From NCBI GenBank assembly GCA_913057825.1, contig CAJXOW010000027.1, positions 1 through 44,133 of the forward strand: DNA of 44,133 nucleotides. The letters run 5' to 3'. The stretch's first letter is position 1. Each line of letters starts with the position of its first letter. The notes beneath the pieces are model-generated. The model had not been told where the DNA came from. It saw nothing but the letters and a program-made list of their open reading frames with translations, and did no database searches. The position numbers and the translations under genes are program-made. The stretch comes from an uncultured Balneolaceae bacterium. GTDB lineage: Bacteria; Bacteroidota; Rhodothermia; Balneolales; Balneolaceae. Of the stretch, positions 32,045 through 39,678 are shown piece after piece.

Positions 32045-34507
32045 TTATGGCATATCGGTAATGATTCGAATCTCTGAAGCAGTAGCCTGGTTATTCACAT
32101 AATCTTCAGCTACGAATCGCACAAAGCGAGCTCGCTCTTCTTCCGGCAACTCGATCACTCGAGCGGTAGAACTCACCGGCCAGCTGCCTTCGGCAACCGT
32201 TTCAAATTCACGACCGTCGTTACTGACGTCAATGCGGTATCCTGTTATCAACGCATTGGTTTTGTCGAACCGCTGTCGCAGCCACAGGCCTTCGAACGAT
32301 CTCACTTTGCCCATATCCAGCGTAATACTGTGCGGGCGCGGATGATTTTCGGAGTGCCAGCGCGTTTCGGGTCGTCGGTCGATGGCATATTCGGGCTCAA
32401 ACGTCCACCCCATCCAGAAGTCACCCGCACTGGAAACGTGAGCTATGGACAACTCTTCGGCCGGCAGAAACTCGGGCGTCGGAGCGGTAGGGATCACTTC
32501 CACATCGTCAAACTGGGTATTGTTCCACTTGCTTGATCGCAGCCCGACATTCCCGGCGCGCTGCAGGTCACTTTCCATCGTTTTAACGGTTTCTCCATCG
32601 ATAATGAGTTCGATATTGTTTCCGTTCATTTTCATCGCCAGATCGTGCCACCGGTTAGCGGTAATGCTGGTCGACCCGGTCGAGAGCGTATCATACTCCC
32701 GGGTGGCGGGATCTTCAGAATAGAGGGCCCATCCATCGGTTCCGACCCGGAAATGAAAACCACCCAGCCAGGCGGTCCACGGTCGATGCCCGTTAATTCG
32801 GCCAATCAGCTCGGCATATCCGTCCCCATTCAACAAGACTTTGGTTTTAAGCGTATAATCGCCGGTCCATCGCGGATCGCCCACCATCAGGGTCGGGGGA
32901 AGCTCTCCCAACTGGTTCCAGGTAATCGGCTTTCGGTTCAGCATCTGACGATAGCAGTTCCCCGAGCGACCGCCCTCGCAGGGTTTGACCTCATAGACCG
33001 CACTCAAATTGGTAAAGAGACGAGCCGTTTTGCCTTCCTCGTAATCGTCAAAGTCGTCGGAAAAGGGCAGGGACTGCTCTTGATAAGCCGTCTTTACTTC
33101 CGGTTTTTCGGAGCCTTTGTTCGGACCGGTCAACGTGGTCAAAGAATAGACGTGTCCGGGCTTGATCACCAGCCGAAAACGTCCGTCATGCGGAACGATC
33201 GGACCCGGTTGCTTTTGAAAATGTTCGGAGGTATCGTCCGAGGCAAAATTGGAGGTCCACAGATATAGCGGCTTGGACGGAAGGTTTTCAAGCTGGATAT
33301 ACAGCGTGTCTTTGTAGGGGATATCGAGCGACTCGATGATCATACTGTATTCTTCATGCTCGGAATCGGCCAGTGTGACCATGGTCGCCGTCATCTTATC
33401 ATCGCTCAGCCGCTTGCTTCCGCTGTCGATATAATGCCAGCCCGGTTCGGTAAACTGGGTCGTATGGGCGAAGGCCCAGATATTTTTACCCACGTCGTAG
33501 AACCCCGACCACGGCCAACGCGCCTGCATGATGCCGGAGTTTCCGATCGGCAGGTTGGCATAATAGGTTTCCACCGTATTCCAGATCAGGTAACTGGTAA
33601 ACTTGCCGTCGATATACATACGATTAAACCCGCGGGCGTTCGGCGGACCGCCGACATCATGTCCCATTCCCGCGTTCGTCATCTGCAGTGGAATCCCGAG
33701 GTCGCGGGCCCCCTGCGGACTCGGGCAGTCGCGGTATTTCGTTCGCCACTGACACGGCCAGTGCATCGCGACCTGATCCACGGCTTCTCTGAACTCCGGG
33801 TAGATGTTTAAGCTATCCACCACTTCCCAGTTGCTGGAATCCTGGTAAATCTCGTCGGGTGCCGGAATTTTTACGTCGGGATAGTTGCGCTCCAGAGCAC
33901 TGTCGAGGTCTGCAAACCACTGCGGGTCAAAACCCTTCTCGTTCCACCCGCCGATGTAGTCGATTTGCAGGCCGTTCTTCTCGGCACATTCCAGGAACGT
34001 CATGTGATACTTGATGTTATCGTCGGTCCACACCCCGTCGAGCCAACCCGGCGCGCTCCACTGCTGAGCATAGAGGATAATATCCGGGTTCCGTTTTTTG
34101 GCCTGCTTCATCAACCACCAATTGTATCCACGGTCGCAGTCGACTACATCCGGTTCCGGCATATGAGAGGGATCCGAGCCGGCCGTCGTGTTGGTTCCAC
34201 CGGTGATTTCCACCTTCAAAATTTGAAGGTTGGCCCCGTAGTTCGGCTTGTAGAGAAAATCGAGCACCTCGCTGCGCTCCGGCTCCGGGTAGTCGATCAG
34301 CAGGCGAGCGTTGGTATTGCTGTTGGCTCCCAGCCCGTAGAATTCCCGTCCGATGTCCTCCCCGTTGACTGTTACGTCCAGGTAGGACGTGTCCTGCTGG
34401 GCGGATGTATTCATCAACCCGATGGTACAGAGAAGTAATGCAGCTCCCAGCATTTGGAGTATGAGGTAATTAACTTTTTTGAAAATGTTTGGGTATTGTG
34501 AACACAT
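32045..34507 (-). CDS. Secreted GH59-family (galactosylceramidase-like) protein, downstream copy
   Basis: A hydrophobic signal region ends near MNTSAQQD. The GH59 barrel (about 50-400) closely follows animal GALC: LLIDYPEPERSEVLDFLYKPNYGANLQILKVE, GYNWWLMKQAKKRNPDI and FTEPGWHYIDSG. The acid/base Glu is present in YIGGWNE (E190). The expected nucleophile segment (SSED in GALC) reads PLQMTNAGMGHDV, so Glu aligns with N278. A concanavalin-like region (about 490-690) corresponds to the GALC lectin domain, and the C-terminus (about 690-820) is an F5/8-type discoidin domain (YAIDRRPETRWHSEN). The substrate may be a beta-galactoside, but activity is uncertain. It lies 73 bases after its paralogue on the same strand. 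Confidence 0.88.
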   Translation of the reverse strand: MCSQYPNIFKKVNYLILQMLGAALLLCTIGLMNTSAQQDTSYLDVTVNGEDIGREFYGLGANSNTNARLLIDYPEPERSEVLDFLYKPNYGANLQILKVEITGGTNTTAGSDPSHMPEPDVVDCDRGYNWWLMKQAKKRNPDIILYAQQWSAPGWLDGVWTDDNIKYHMTFLECAEKNGLQIDYIGGWNEKGFDPQWFADLDSALERNYPDVKIPAPDEIYQDSSNWEVVDSLNIYPEFREAVDQVAMHWPCQWRTKYRDCPSPQGARDLGIPLQMTNAGMGHDVGGPPNARGFNRMYIDGKFTSYLIWNTVETYYANLPIGNSGIMQARWPWSGFYDVGKNIWAFAHTTQFTEPGWHYIDSGSKRLSDDKMTATMVTLADSEHEEYSMIIESLDIPYKDTLYIQLENLPSKPLYLWTSNFASDDTSEHFQKQPGPIVPHDGRFRLVIKPGHVYSLTTLTGPNKGSEKPEVKTAYQEQSLPFSDDFDDYEEGKTARLFTNLSAVYEVKPCEGGRSGNCYRQMLNRKPITWNQLGELPPTLMVGDPRWTGDYTLKTKVLLNGDGYAELIGRINGHRPWTAWLGGFHFRVGTDGWALYSEDPATREYDTLSTGSTSITANRWHDLAMKMNGNNIELIIDGETVKTMESDLQRAGNVGLRSSKWNNTQFDDVEVIPTAPTPEFLPAEELSIAHVSSAGDFWMGWTFEPEYAIDRRPETRWHSENHPRPHSITLDMGKVRSFEGLWLRQRFDKTNALITGYRIDVSNDGREFETVAEGSWPVSSTARVIELPEEERARFVRFVAEDYVNNQATASEIRIITDMP

Positions 34508-34546
34508 GGTGTAGTTGATTAAATGTTAAGATAAATGCCGTGAACA

Positions 34547-34572
34547 ACCGTCCCCCTTTGGAGGGGGATGGT
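34547..34572. terminator. Hairpin between the two GH59 genes
   Basis: ACCGTCCCCCT (34547-34557) pairs with AGGGGGATGGT (34562-34572) with one G-T/A-C mismatch. TTTTTT follows on the plus strand only (34572-34577), whereas the genes are on the minus strand. On the minus strand it could act as an intergenic processing or attenuation stem rather than a full terminator. Confidence 0.5.
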
Positions 34573-34580
34573 TTTTTGCT

Positions 34581-37052
34581 TTAGTAGTTCATTTTCCAGG
34601 CTTCCGGCAATTCCGTTATAATCTCAATATCGGCGGCGGCAGCCTGCCGGTTTACATAGTCCGTTGCCACCAGGCGGACGTAGCGCGCTTCTACGGGGGC
34701 CGGCCAGTGAGCAATTTTGTTGCCGGCATGAGCAGGCCATTTTCCTTCCTTGATCATTTGAAACTCTTCGCCGTCCACGCTCGTTTCGATGCGATAGCCC
34801 GTAATCATGGCATTTTTACTGAAATAACGGGGACGAACCTGGAGCCCCTCGATGCTGCGGGTTTTCCCGATATCGACAGTGATGCTGTGGGGCTTCGGAC
34901 CGTCTTCGGTCTGCCAGCGCGTTTCGGGGCGATCGTCAATCGCATAACCCGCTTCGAACGTCCAACCTTTCCAGAAGCCCTGCGAACTCGAGACCTGCAC
35001 GACCGACAATTGATCGTGCGGCACAAACTCCGGCGAGGGGCCGGTCGGCTGTACCGATACTTCATCAAACTGAGCTTTTATCCAGGGTTTCGCCCGCAGC
35101 GACACGTTGCCTCCAAGTTGGTGTGAACCCTTGATCCGTGCCAAACTTTCACCATCCAGCAACATCTCTATTTCTCTGCCATGCATGCGGAGCGAGAGAT
35201 CATGCCATGTTTGCGGATCGATACGCTGACTGCCCGCATCGAGTTCGGTCGTGTCACCTGTCGCCGCATCCACGGTGAACAGGCGCCAACCCTCAGTGCC
35301 GATCTGGGCATGATATCCCCCGAAAATATCGGTCCACTCGTGGTGACCGGCGATGCGGCCGATTAATTCAACCGCTCCTTCTTTAGGAATCATCACCTTT
35401 GAGCTCAGTGTATAGTCGCCCTTCCAGCGGGGATCTCCAACCATGACTGTCGGAGGCATACGACCTGATTCGACCCAGGTAATCGGTTGTTCGGTCACCA
35501 TCTGCTGGTAGCAAGTCCCCGAGCGACCGGCTTCGCAGGGCTGGGCCTCAAAGGCCCCATTCATGTTGGCAAAATAGCGTGCCATTCGACCCCGTTCGGT
35601 ATCCTCAAAATCTTCCGTAAAAGGCATCGGGAATTGCTCGTGTACCGTGGCATCCGGTTTAGCCCCGCCTTTATGTTGTCCCTCGGTTGAAGTAATTGAA
35701 TAGACGTGATTGGGCTTGGCGATCAGGCGGAACTGACCTTCGTGCGGAATAATTTTGCCCGCAAACTGAAAGTGATCGGAGGTATCGTTCGAGGCAAAGT
35801 CGCTTCGCCACATACGGAGTACGCGGTGGGGCAGGTTCTCCAGTTTGATATAGAGCGTATCCTTCTCTGCCATATCCAGCGTCTCGATAATCATGCTGTA
35901 GTCCTTGCTGTCGGGCGATTTCAGGGTCACGACACTGGCTTTGTTTTCAAGCTTGGCACTTCCGGAATCCAGGTAGTGCCATCCCGGTTCGGTGAATTGC
36001 GTAGTATGCGCGAACGCCCAGATGTTCTTGCCCACGTCGTAAAAACCCGACCACGGCCAGCGCGCCTGCATGATCCCCGAATTGGCAATCGGCAGGTTCG
36101 CATAGTAGGTTTCGGCAGTATTCCAGATCAGGTAGCTGGTGAATTTTCCATCGATATACATACGGTTGAGCCCGCGGGCGTTGGGAGGTCCGCCGACGTC
36201 ATGAGCCATCCCCGCGTTCGTCATCTGCAGGGGCATTCCCAGCTCGCGTGCGGCTTTGGGACTCGGGCAATCACGATACTGCGTCCGCCACTTGCACGGC
36301 CAGTGCATGGCAATTTGGTCGATCGATTCCTTGAATTTCGGATAGACCTCCAGGCTGTCCAGAATGCGCCATTCGGTCGTATCCTGGTAGATATCGTCGG
36401 CCGCCGGGATTTTTACGTAGGGATAATGCTGCTCCATAAGGCTGTCGAGGGCGATAAAAAACTGCGGATCAAATCCCTGCTCGTTCCATCCCCCGATAAA
36501 ATCGATCTTCAGATCATGCTGCTCGGCGCACTCCATCCAGGTGCGGTGATACTCAAGGTTGTTCTCGGTCCATACGCCTCCAAGCCACTGCGGAGCCGTC
36601 CACTGCTGGGCATAAAGGATAATATCCGGATTGCGCTCGCGAGCCTCCTTCATCAGCCACCACTGGTAGCCGCGGCTGCAGTTAACCGAGTCCGCCGTGC
36701 GCATATGGGATGGATCCGACCCCGCCGTTGTATTGGATCCGCCGCCCATTTCAACCTTCAGCATCTGCAGATTGGCCCCGTAGTTTGGCTTGTAGAGATA
36801 ATCCAGGATCCGGCTGCGCTGCGGTTCGGGGTAATCGATCAGGTGTCGGGCATTGGCCCCGGCGCTGATAGCTCCGACCCCGTCATACTGTCGTCCCACA
36901 TCCTCGCCGTCTACACGTATATTATAGTTGAATGAATCGTTTTGAGCGTTAACAGCCCAAGGCAGACTTAGACTGATAAAAAAGCTGATGAACAGAAGTA
37001 TTAGCGCATAATTAACGGCAGTGGAACTTGTTTGCAGTGAGTCTATTTTCAT
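34581..37052 (-). CDS. Secreted GH59-family (galactosylceramidase-like) protein, upstream copy
   Basis: A paralogue of the next gene with the same architecture: signal peptide ending near WAVNAQND, GH59 barrel, lectin-like domain, C-terminal discoidin domain (YAIDDRPETRWQTEDGPKPHS). The acid/base is E191 in FIGGWNE. The nucleophile position again reads PLQMTNAGMAHDV with N279 where GALC has Glu. A cysteine pair not in animal GALC is conserved in both copies (WPCKWRTQYRDCPSP). By eye the two proteins are mostly identical in the barrel and more divergent in the linkers, so the duplication is not recent. It ends with EAWKMNY. Both genes probably share a promoter in the 262-base gap 37053-37314. 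Confidence 0.88.
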   Translation of the reverse strand: MKIDSLQTSSTAVNYALILLFISFFISLSLPWAVNAQNDSFNYNIRVDGEDVGRQYDGVGAISAGANARHLIDYPEPQRSRILDYLYKPNYGANLQMLKVEMGGGSNTTAGSDPSHMRTADSVNCSRGYQWWLMKEARERNPDIILYAQQWTAPQWLGGVWTENNLEYHRTWMECAEQHDLKIDFIGGWNEQGFDPQFFIALDSLMEQHYPYVKIPAADDIYQDTTEWRILDSLEVYPKFKESIDQIAMHWPCKWRTQYRDCPSPKAARELGMPLQMTNAGMAHDVGGPPNARGLNRMYIDGKFTSYLIWNTAETYYANLPIANSGIMQARWPWSGFYDVGKNIWAFAHTTQFTEPGWHYLDSGSAKLENKASVVTLKSPDSKDYSMIIETLDMAEKDTLYIKLENLPHRVLRMWRSDFASNDTSDHFQFAGKIIPHEGQFRLIAKPNHVYSITSTEGQHKGGAKPDATVHEQFPMPFTEDFEDTERGRMARYFANMNGAFEAQPCEAGRSGTCYQQMVTEQPITWVESGRMPPTVMVGDPRWKGDYTLSSKVMIPKEGAVELIGRIAGHHEWTDIFGGYHAQIGTEGWRLFTVDAATGDTTELDAGSQRIDPQTWHDLSLRMHGREIEMLLDGESLARIKGSHQLGGNVSLRAKPWIKAQFDEVSVQPTGPSPEFVPHDQLSVVQVSSSQGFWKGWTFEAGYAIDDRPETRWQTEDGPKPHSITVDIGKTRSIEGLQVRPRYFSKNAMITGYRIETSVDGEEFQMIKEGKWPAHAGNKIAHWPAPVEARYVRLVATDYVNRQAAAADIEIITELPEAWKMNY

Positions 37053-37314
37053 TTTCGAACGTTTCTGTTATGGAAGAGAAGACAGGAGCAACCCCTTTGC
37101 CTCTCACAAAGGAGGACTCATCGGCCGCACCTTGTGAATTGACCATTTGAAATGTGTAAAACTCTGAATGTTGGTGAAATTGATGAATTAAGCTCTGTTT
37201 TGCATGACAACATTTTAAAAAAATCACGAGAAAACTGTAAGGAATTCATCTTTTACATATCAATACTATAAATAAAAATTTCCAAACTTTCAGAAAATTC
37301 AAGAGAGGAATTTT

Positions 37315-38112
37315 ATGTCTTTACAACTTCCCTATGGGATACAAGCAGACACATTAAAACATATATCGGAAGTCGAACGCGGCTTAAACTGCAATTGTAA
37401 ATGCCCGTCGTGCGGTGAACCGCTCATCGCCCGAAAGGGCAAGAAGACCGCTCACCATTTTGCCCACCGACAGGCTTCCAACTGCGATACTGCCACAGAA
37501 ACGGCCTTGCACCTGGCTGCCAAAGAAGTGTTGGAAGCCGAAAAAAGAATCCGTCTTCCCGACACCGAGGTCACCTTCAACAGTTTTCGAGAACCATTCC
37601 GGCTCTGTAAATCGCGGGAGCTAACCTTTGATCGCGTCTGGCTAGAGGAACCCTCCGGCAGCATGATTCCAGACGTTTTGATTGAAAAAAATGACCGGGA
37701 ACTTGCTATCGAAATCAAGGTGAGTCATGAAGTAGACCAGAAGAAACGACAAAAAGCACGAAAGCAAGATTTGTCGGTACTCGAAATCGATTTATCCAAA
37801 TTTAACCGGGAACTCTCCCCCGATCGACTTCATGATTTGGTGGTAGAGGGACTCGAATATAAATCATGGTCCTACAACCGCCGGGCCCAGCTTTACCGGG
37901 ATCGATTGCTGCAAGCATCGCGGCGAAAAATGATCCAGGAGACCGGTATGTCGATGTGGGTCCAGGATTGTCCGCGCGAATACCGATCCAATGGCAGCGG
38001 ATACTACGCCCTGGTCGTCGACGACTGCTGGCACTGCCGGCACTGCGTTCACCACGACCGGGAGGAAGGCATCATCTATTGTGCCGCCAATCAGACCACA
38101 ATGGCTCACTGA
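37315..38112 (+). CDS. CoiA-like competence-family protein
   Basis: The N-terminus has the CoiA pattern: a zinc-knuckle-like CNCKCPSCGEPLIARKGKKTAHHFAH (28-53), then SNCDTATETALHLAAKEVL. Residues 100-150 (FDRVWLEEPSGSMIPDVLIEKNDRELAIEIKVSHEVD) are a PD-(D/E)xK-like nuclease core with D, E-x-K (IEIKV). CoiA proteins act in recombination or transformation in Firmicutes; broader members occur widely with unknown roles. The C-terminus adds a Cys/His cluster (CWHCRHCVHHDREEGIIYCAAN), probably a second metal site. A GAGAGGA ribosome site precedes the ATG. It stands alone, followed by a heptamer pair. Confidence 0.85.
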   Translation: MSLQLPYGIQADTLKHISEVERGLNCNCKCPSCGEPLIARKGKKTAHHFAHRQASNCDTATETALHLAAKEVLEAEKRIRLPDTEVTFNSFREPFRLCKSRELTFDRVWLEEPSGSMIPDVLIEKNDRELAIEIKVSHEVDQKKRQKARKQDLSVLEIDLSKFNRELSPDRLHDLVVEGLEYKSWSYNRRAQLYRDRLLQASRRKMIQETGMSMWVQDCPREYRSNGSGYYALVVDDCWHCRHCVHHDREEGIIYCAANQTTMAH

Positions 38113-38130
38113 TCTTCGCTGTCGCTCTGG

Positions 38131-38331
38131 AATTAGAAATTTAAGATTTAAGATTTAAAATTAGAGACGTTTTGTACGCGGTATTCATGTACCATACCGG
38201 CACCAGCGGAAAATACAATACGAATGGTATTACTATTATCCCTCATTAAAACTGGTGCCGGCATTACTCTTTACTTAAAGGCAATCAACGTCCATTAATT
38301 TTTAATTATAAATCTTAAATTCCTAATCTCC
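38131..38331. repeat. Inverted pair of AT-rich heptamer arrays between coiA-like and dienelactone hydrolase genes
   Basis: Left array 38131-38165: AATTAGA, AATTTAA, GATTTAA, GATTTAA, AATTAGA. Right array 38297-38331: AATTTTT, AATTATA, AATCTTA, AATTCCT, AATCTCC. The core holds further inverted elements: GACGTT/AACGTC at its ends and CCGGCACCAG/CTGGTGCCGG. A CCGAGCGTAGCGAGG motif lies just outside the right array, related to the CCTCGCTTCGCTCGG outside the array at 6155. Confidence 0.8.
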
Positions 38332-38351
38332 GAGCGTAGCGAGGGTAAGGG

Positions 38352-39233
38352 TTACTCTTTCAAATACCGCTCGAGAAAGTCGGTCGTTCGCTTCCAGGCA
38401 TCGCGGGCCGCTTTGGATTCGTAACTATCACCCGACGGATTGGCGAACGCGTGTCCGGCACCCTCGTAGATTTTCAAGTCGTTCCATATACCCAGCGAAT
38501 CGAGCACAGTGCCAAACCTCTTCACATTTTCCGGCGGAATGGCGTTGTCTTCCGAGCCGAAATTACCGAGAATCGGCATATTCAGCTTCTTAAGTTGGTC
38601 AGCGTCGGTCACCAGCCGGCCGTAATAGATCACCGCTGCATCCAGTTTTTCCGGCATCGAGAGTGCCGCCTGCAGCGACCATCCTCCGCCGAAGCACCAG
38701 CCAATCACACCGGTCAATTCAGCATCTTCAATCTGGGCCAGATACTGCTGAGCCTGCTTCAGATTGGCCACGCCCCGATCCTGGTTCTGCATGGCCTGCT
38801 TCATCAGTTGCTGAGCCGCATCGGAGGTCCCGGCCGTATCTCCGCCGTACATATCGACCGCCAGGGCCTGGTAGCCCTCGCCGGCCAGTCGGCGGGCCAT
38901 CATCTTGATGTTGTTGTTAAGTCCCCACCACTCGTGGATAACAATCAGGCCCGGCAGGGTGGTATCGCCCATTGCCGATTCCGGTTCCGCATAATAACCG
39001 CGGAGTGAATCTTCACCTACCGTCCCATACGTCACCCACTCCGCTTTCACCGGTTGCGCCGGCTCGTAGCGGGAAGCCTGATTGGCGGTCGGTTCATCTC
39101 CCTCATGCTCTTCGGCCATTCGATCGGTGACCGATTCCTGCTCCGATTGCTGCTGTCCGCATCCTGCCATCAACAGCAAGACCAGCAAACTTGTTATCCC
39201 TGAATAGACAAATGATAATTTATACTTTTTCAT
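38352..39233 (-). CDS. Dienelactone hydrolase-family lipoprotein
   Basis: An alpha/beta hydrolase anchored by a lipidated N-terminus (lipobox LLMAGC, C25). The catalytic triad of dienelactone hydrolase is visible: nucleophile C180 in IGWCFGGGWSLQAA, D229 in FGSEDNAIPP, and H261 in EGAGHAFANP, plus the supporting Glu in VIHEWWGL. Related proteins hydrolyse cyclic or simple esters; the substrate is unknown. Envelope-anchored members are common in Bacteroidota. It is 293 residues including an acidic linker (35-55). It has no operon partner. The gene is the last of the chromosome-like part of the window before the island. Confidence 0.93.
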   Translation of the reverse strand: MKKYKLSFVYSGITSLLVLLLMAGCGQQQSEQESVTDRMAEEHEGDEPTANQASRYEPAQPVKAEWVTYGTVGEDSLRGYYAEPESAMGDTTLPGLIVIHEWWGLNNNIKMMARRLAGEGYQALAVDMYGGDTAGTSDAAQQLMKQAMQNQDRGVANLKQAQQYLAQIEDAELTGVIGWCFGGGWSLQAALSMPEKLDAAVIYYGRLVTDADQLKKLNMPILGNFGSEDNAIPPENVKRFGTVLDSLGIWNDLKIYEGAGHAFANPSGDSYESKAARDAWKRTTDFLERYLKE

Positions 39234-39440
39234 AATTTCAATCCCCGAATTTAAAATTAACGTGAAATGCCTTTCTCTTCACTAGTTGTTAACAAAAGGT
39301 TGCCGGCTTGTAGTTCAATCTTGTTGCCAATCACCTTCTAAAAAATAAAGTTAGGTAATCTTTGGGACTTCTTTAACCAAAAATGATTATGTAATGACCC
39401 GCAAAGATTTGTATATTATGCCTCTTGTTTTCAGACCTAC

Positions 39441-39480
39441 GCGCCCGTAGCTCAACTGGATAGAGCGTTTGGCTTCGGAG
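39441..39480 (+). pseudogene. 5' part of a tRNA-Arg(TCG) gene, cut at the anticodon arm
   Basis: GCGCCCG (acceptor), TA, then the D arm (GCTCAACTGGATAGAGC), G, and TTTGGCTTCGGAG match the 5' half of tRNA-Arg with loop CTTCGGA (anticodon TCG). After 39480 the expected 3' half (CCAAA stem strand, variable loop, TTCRA T loop and CGGGCGC) is absent. The sequence continues GCAAACGGGGGAGGGATGCC, which has no T arm. The upstream flank GATTTGTATATTATG may be its promoter. The anticodon arm is a preferred target of tyrosine recombinases, so this is most simply the left junction of an integrated island. Normally integration restores the tRNA; here it did not, at least at this end. Confidence 0.75.
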
Positions 39481-39678
39481 CAAACGGGGGAGGGATGCCC
39501 GCTTTCCTATGCTGCCGCTCTTTTCTTCCCATTATTCCTACCCTATAGGGGATTTTGCCATGTCTCGTGTAAAATGATGTAAAATTTTTGTTGCCGCTAT
39601 GTTGTCGTGTAAAGTCCAAAAATGCGGGATTGTTTGCGCTTTGTTTGCGCAAACACAAATGGGTTTTCTCCAACATTT
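39481..39678. other. Island left boundary, possible attachment region
   Basis: Between the broken tRNA and gajB. GTGTAAA or TGTAAA occurs three times (near 39568, 39580 and 39609), and a small palindrome TTTGCGCAAA is near 39646. These could be recombinase arm sites, but that is a guess. There is no credible gene; a 74-codon minus-strand frame here runs into the tRNA sequence and looks accidental. No integrase gene is in the window. Confidence 0.35.

Noticed and set aside
35706..36935. 409-codon plus-strand frame
   Set aside because: Antisense to the GH59 barrel, with a shadow of similar type in the paralogue; no recognisable motif.
6155..38331. CRISPR array or classical IS terminal repeats
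   Set aside because: The repeat units are 7 bases, degenerate and without spacers; no transposase or Cas gene is near, and no target-site duplications are evident.
39441..39540. Group I intron or other insertion inside a functional tRNA-Arg
   Set aside because: No intron core is visible and no 3' half of the tRNA appears in the next several kilobases; island integration is simpler.
39452..39676. 74-codon minus-strand frame across the island boundary
   Set aside because: It reads through the tRNA anticodon arm and junction DNA, with no protein-like pattern.
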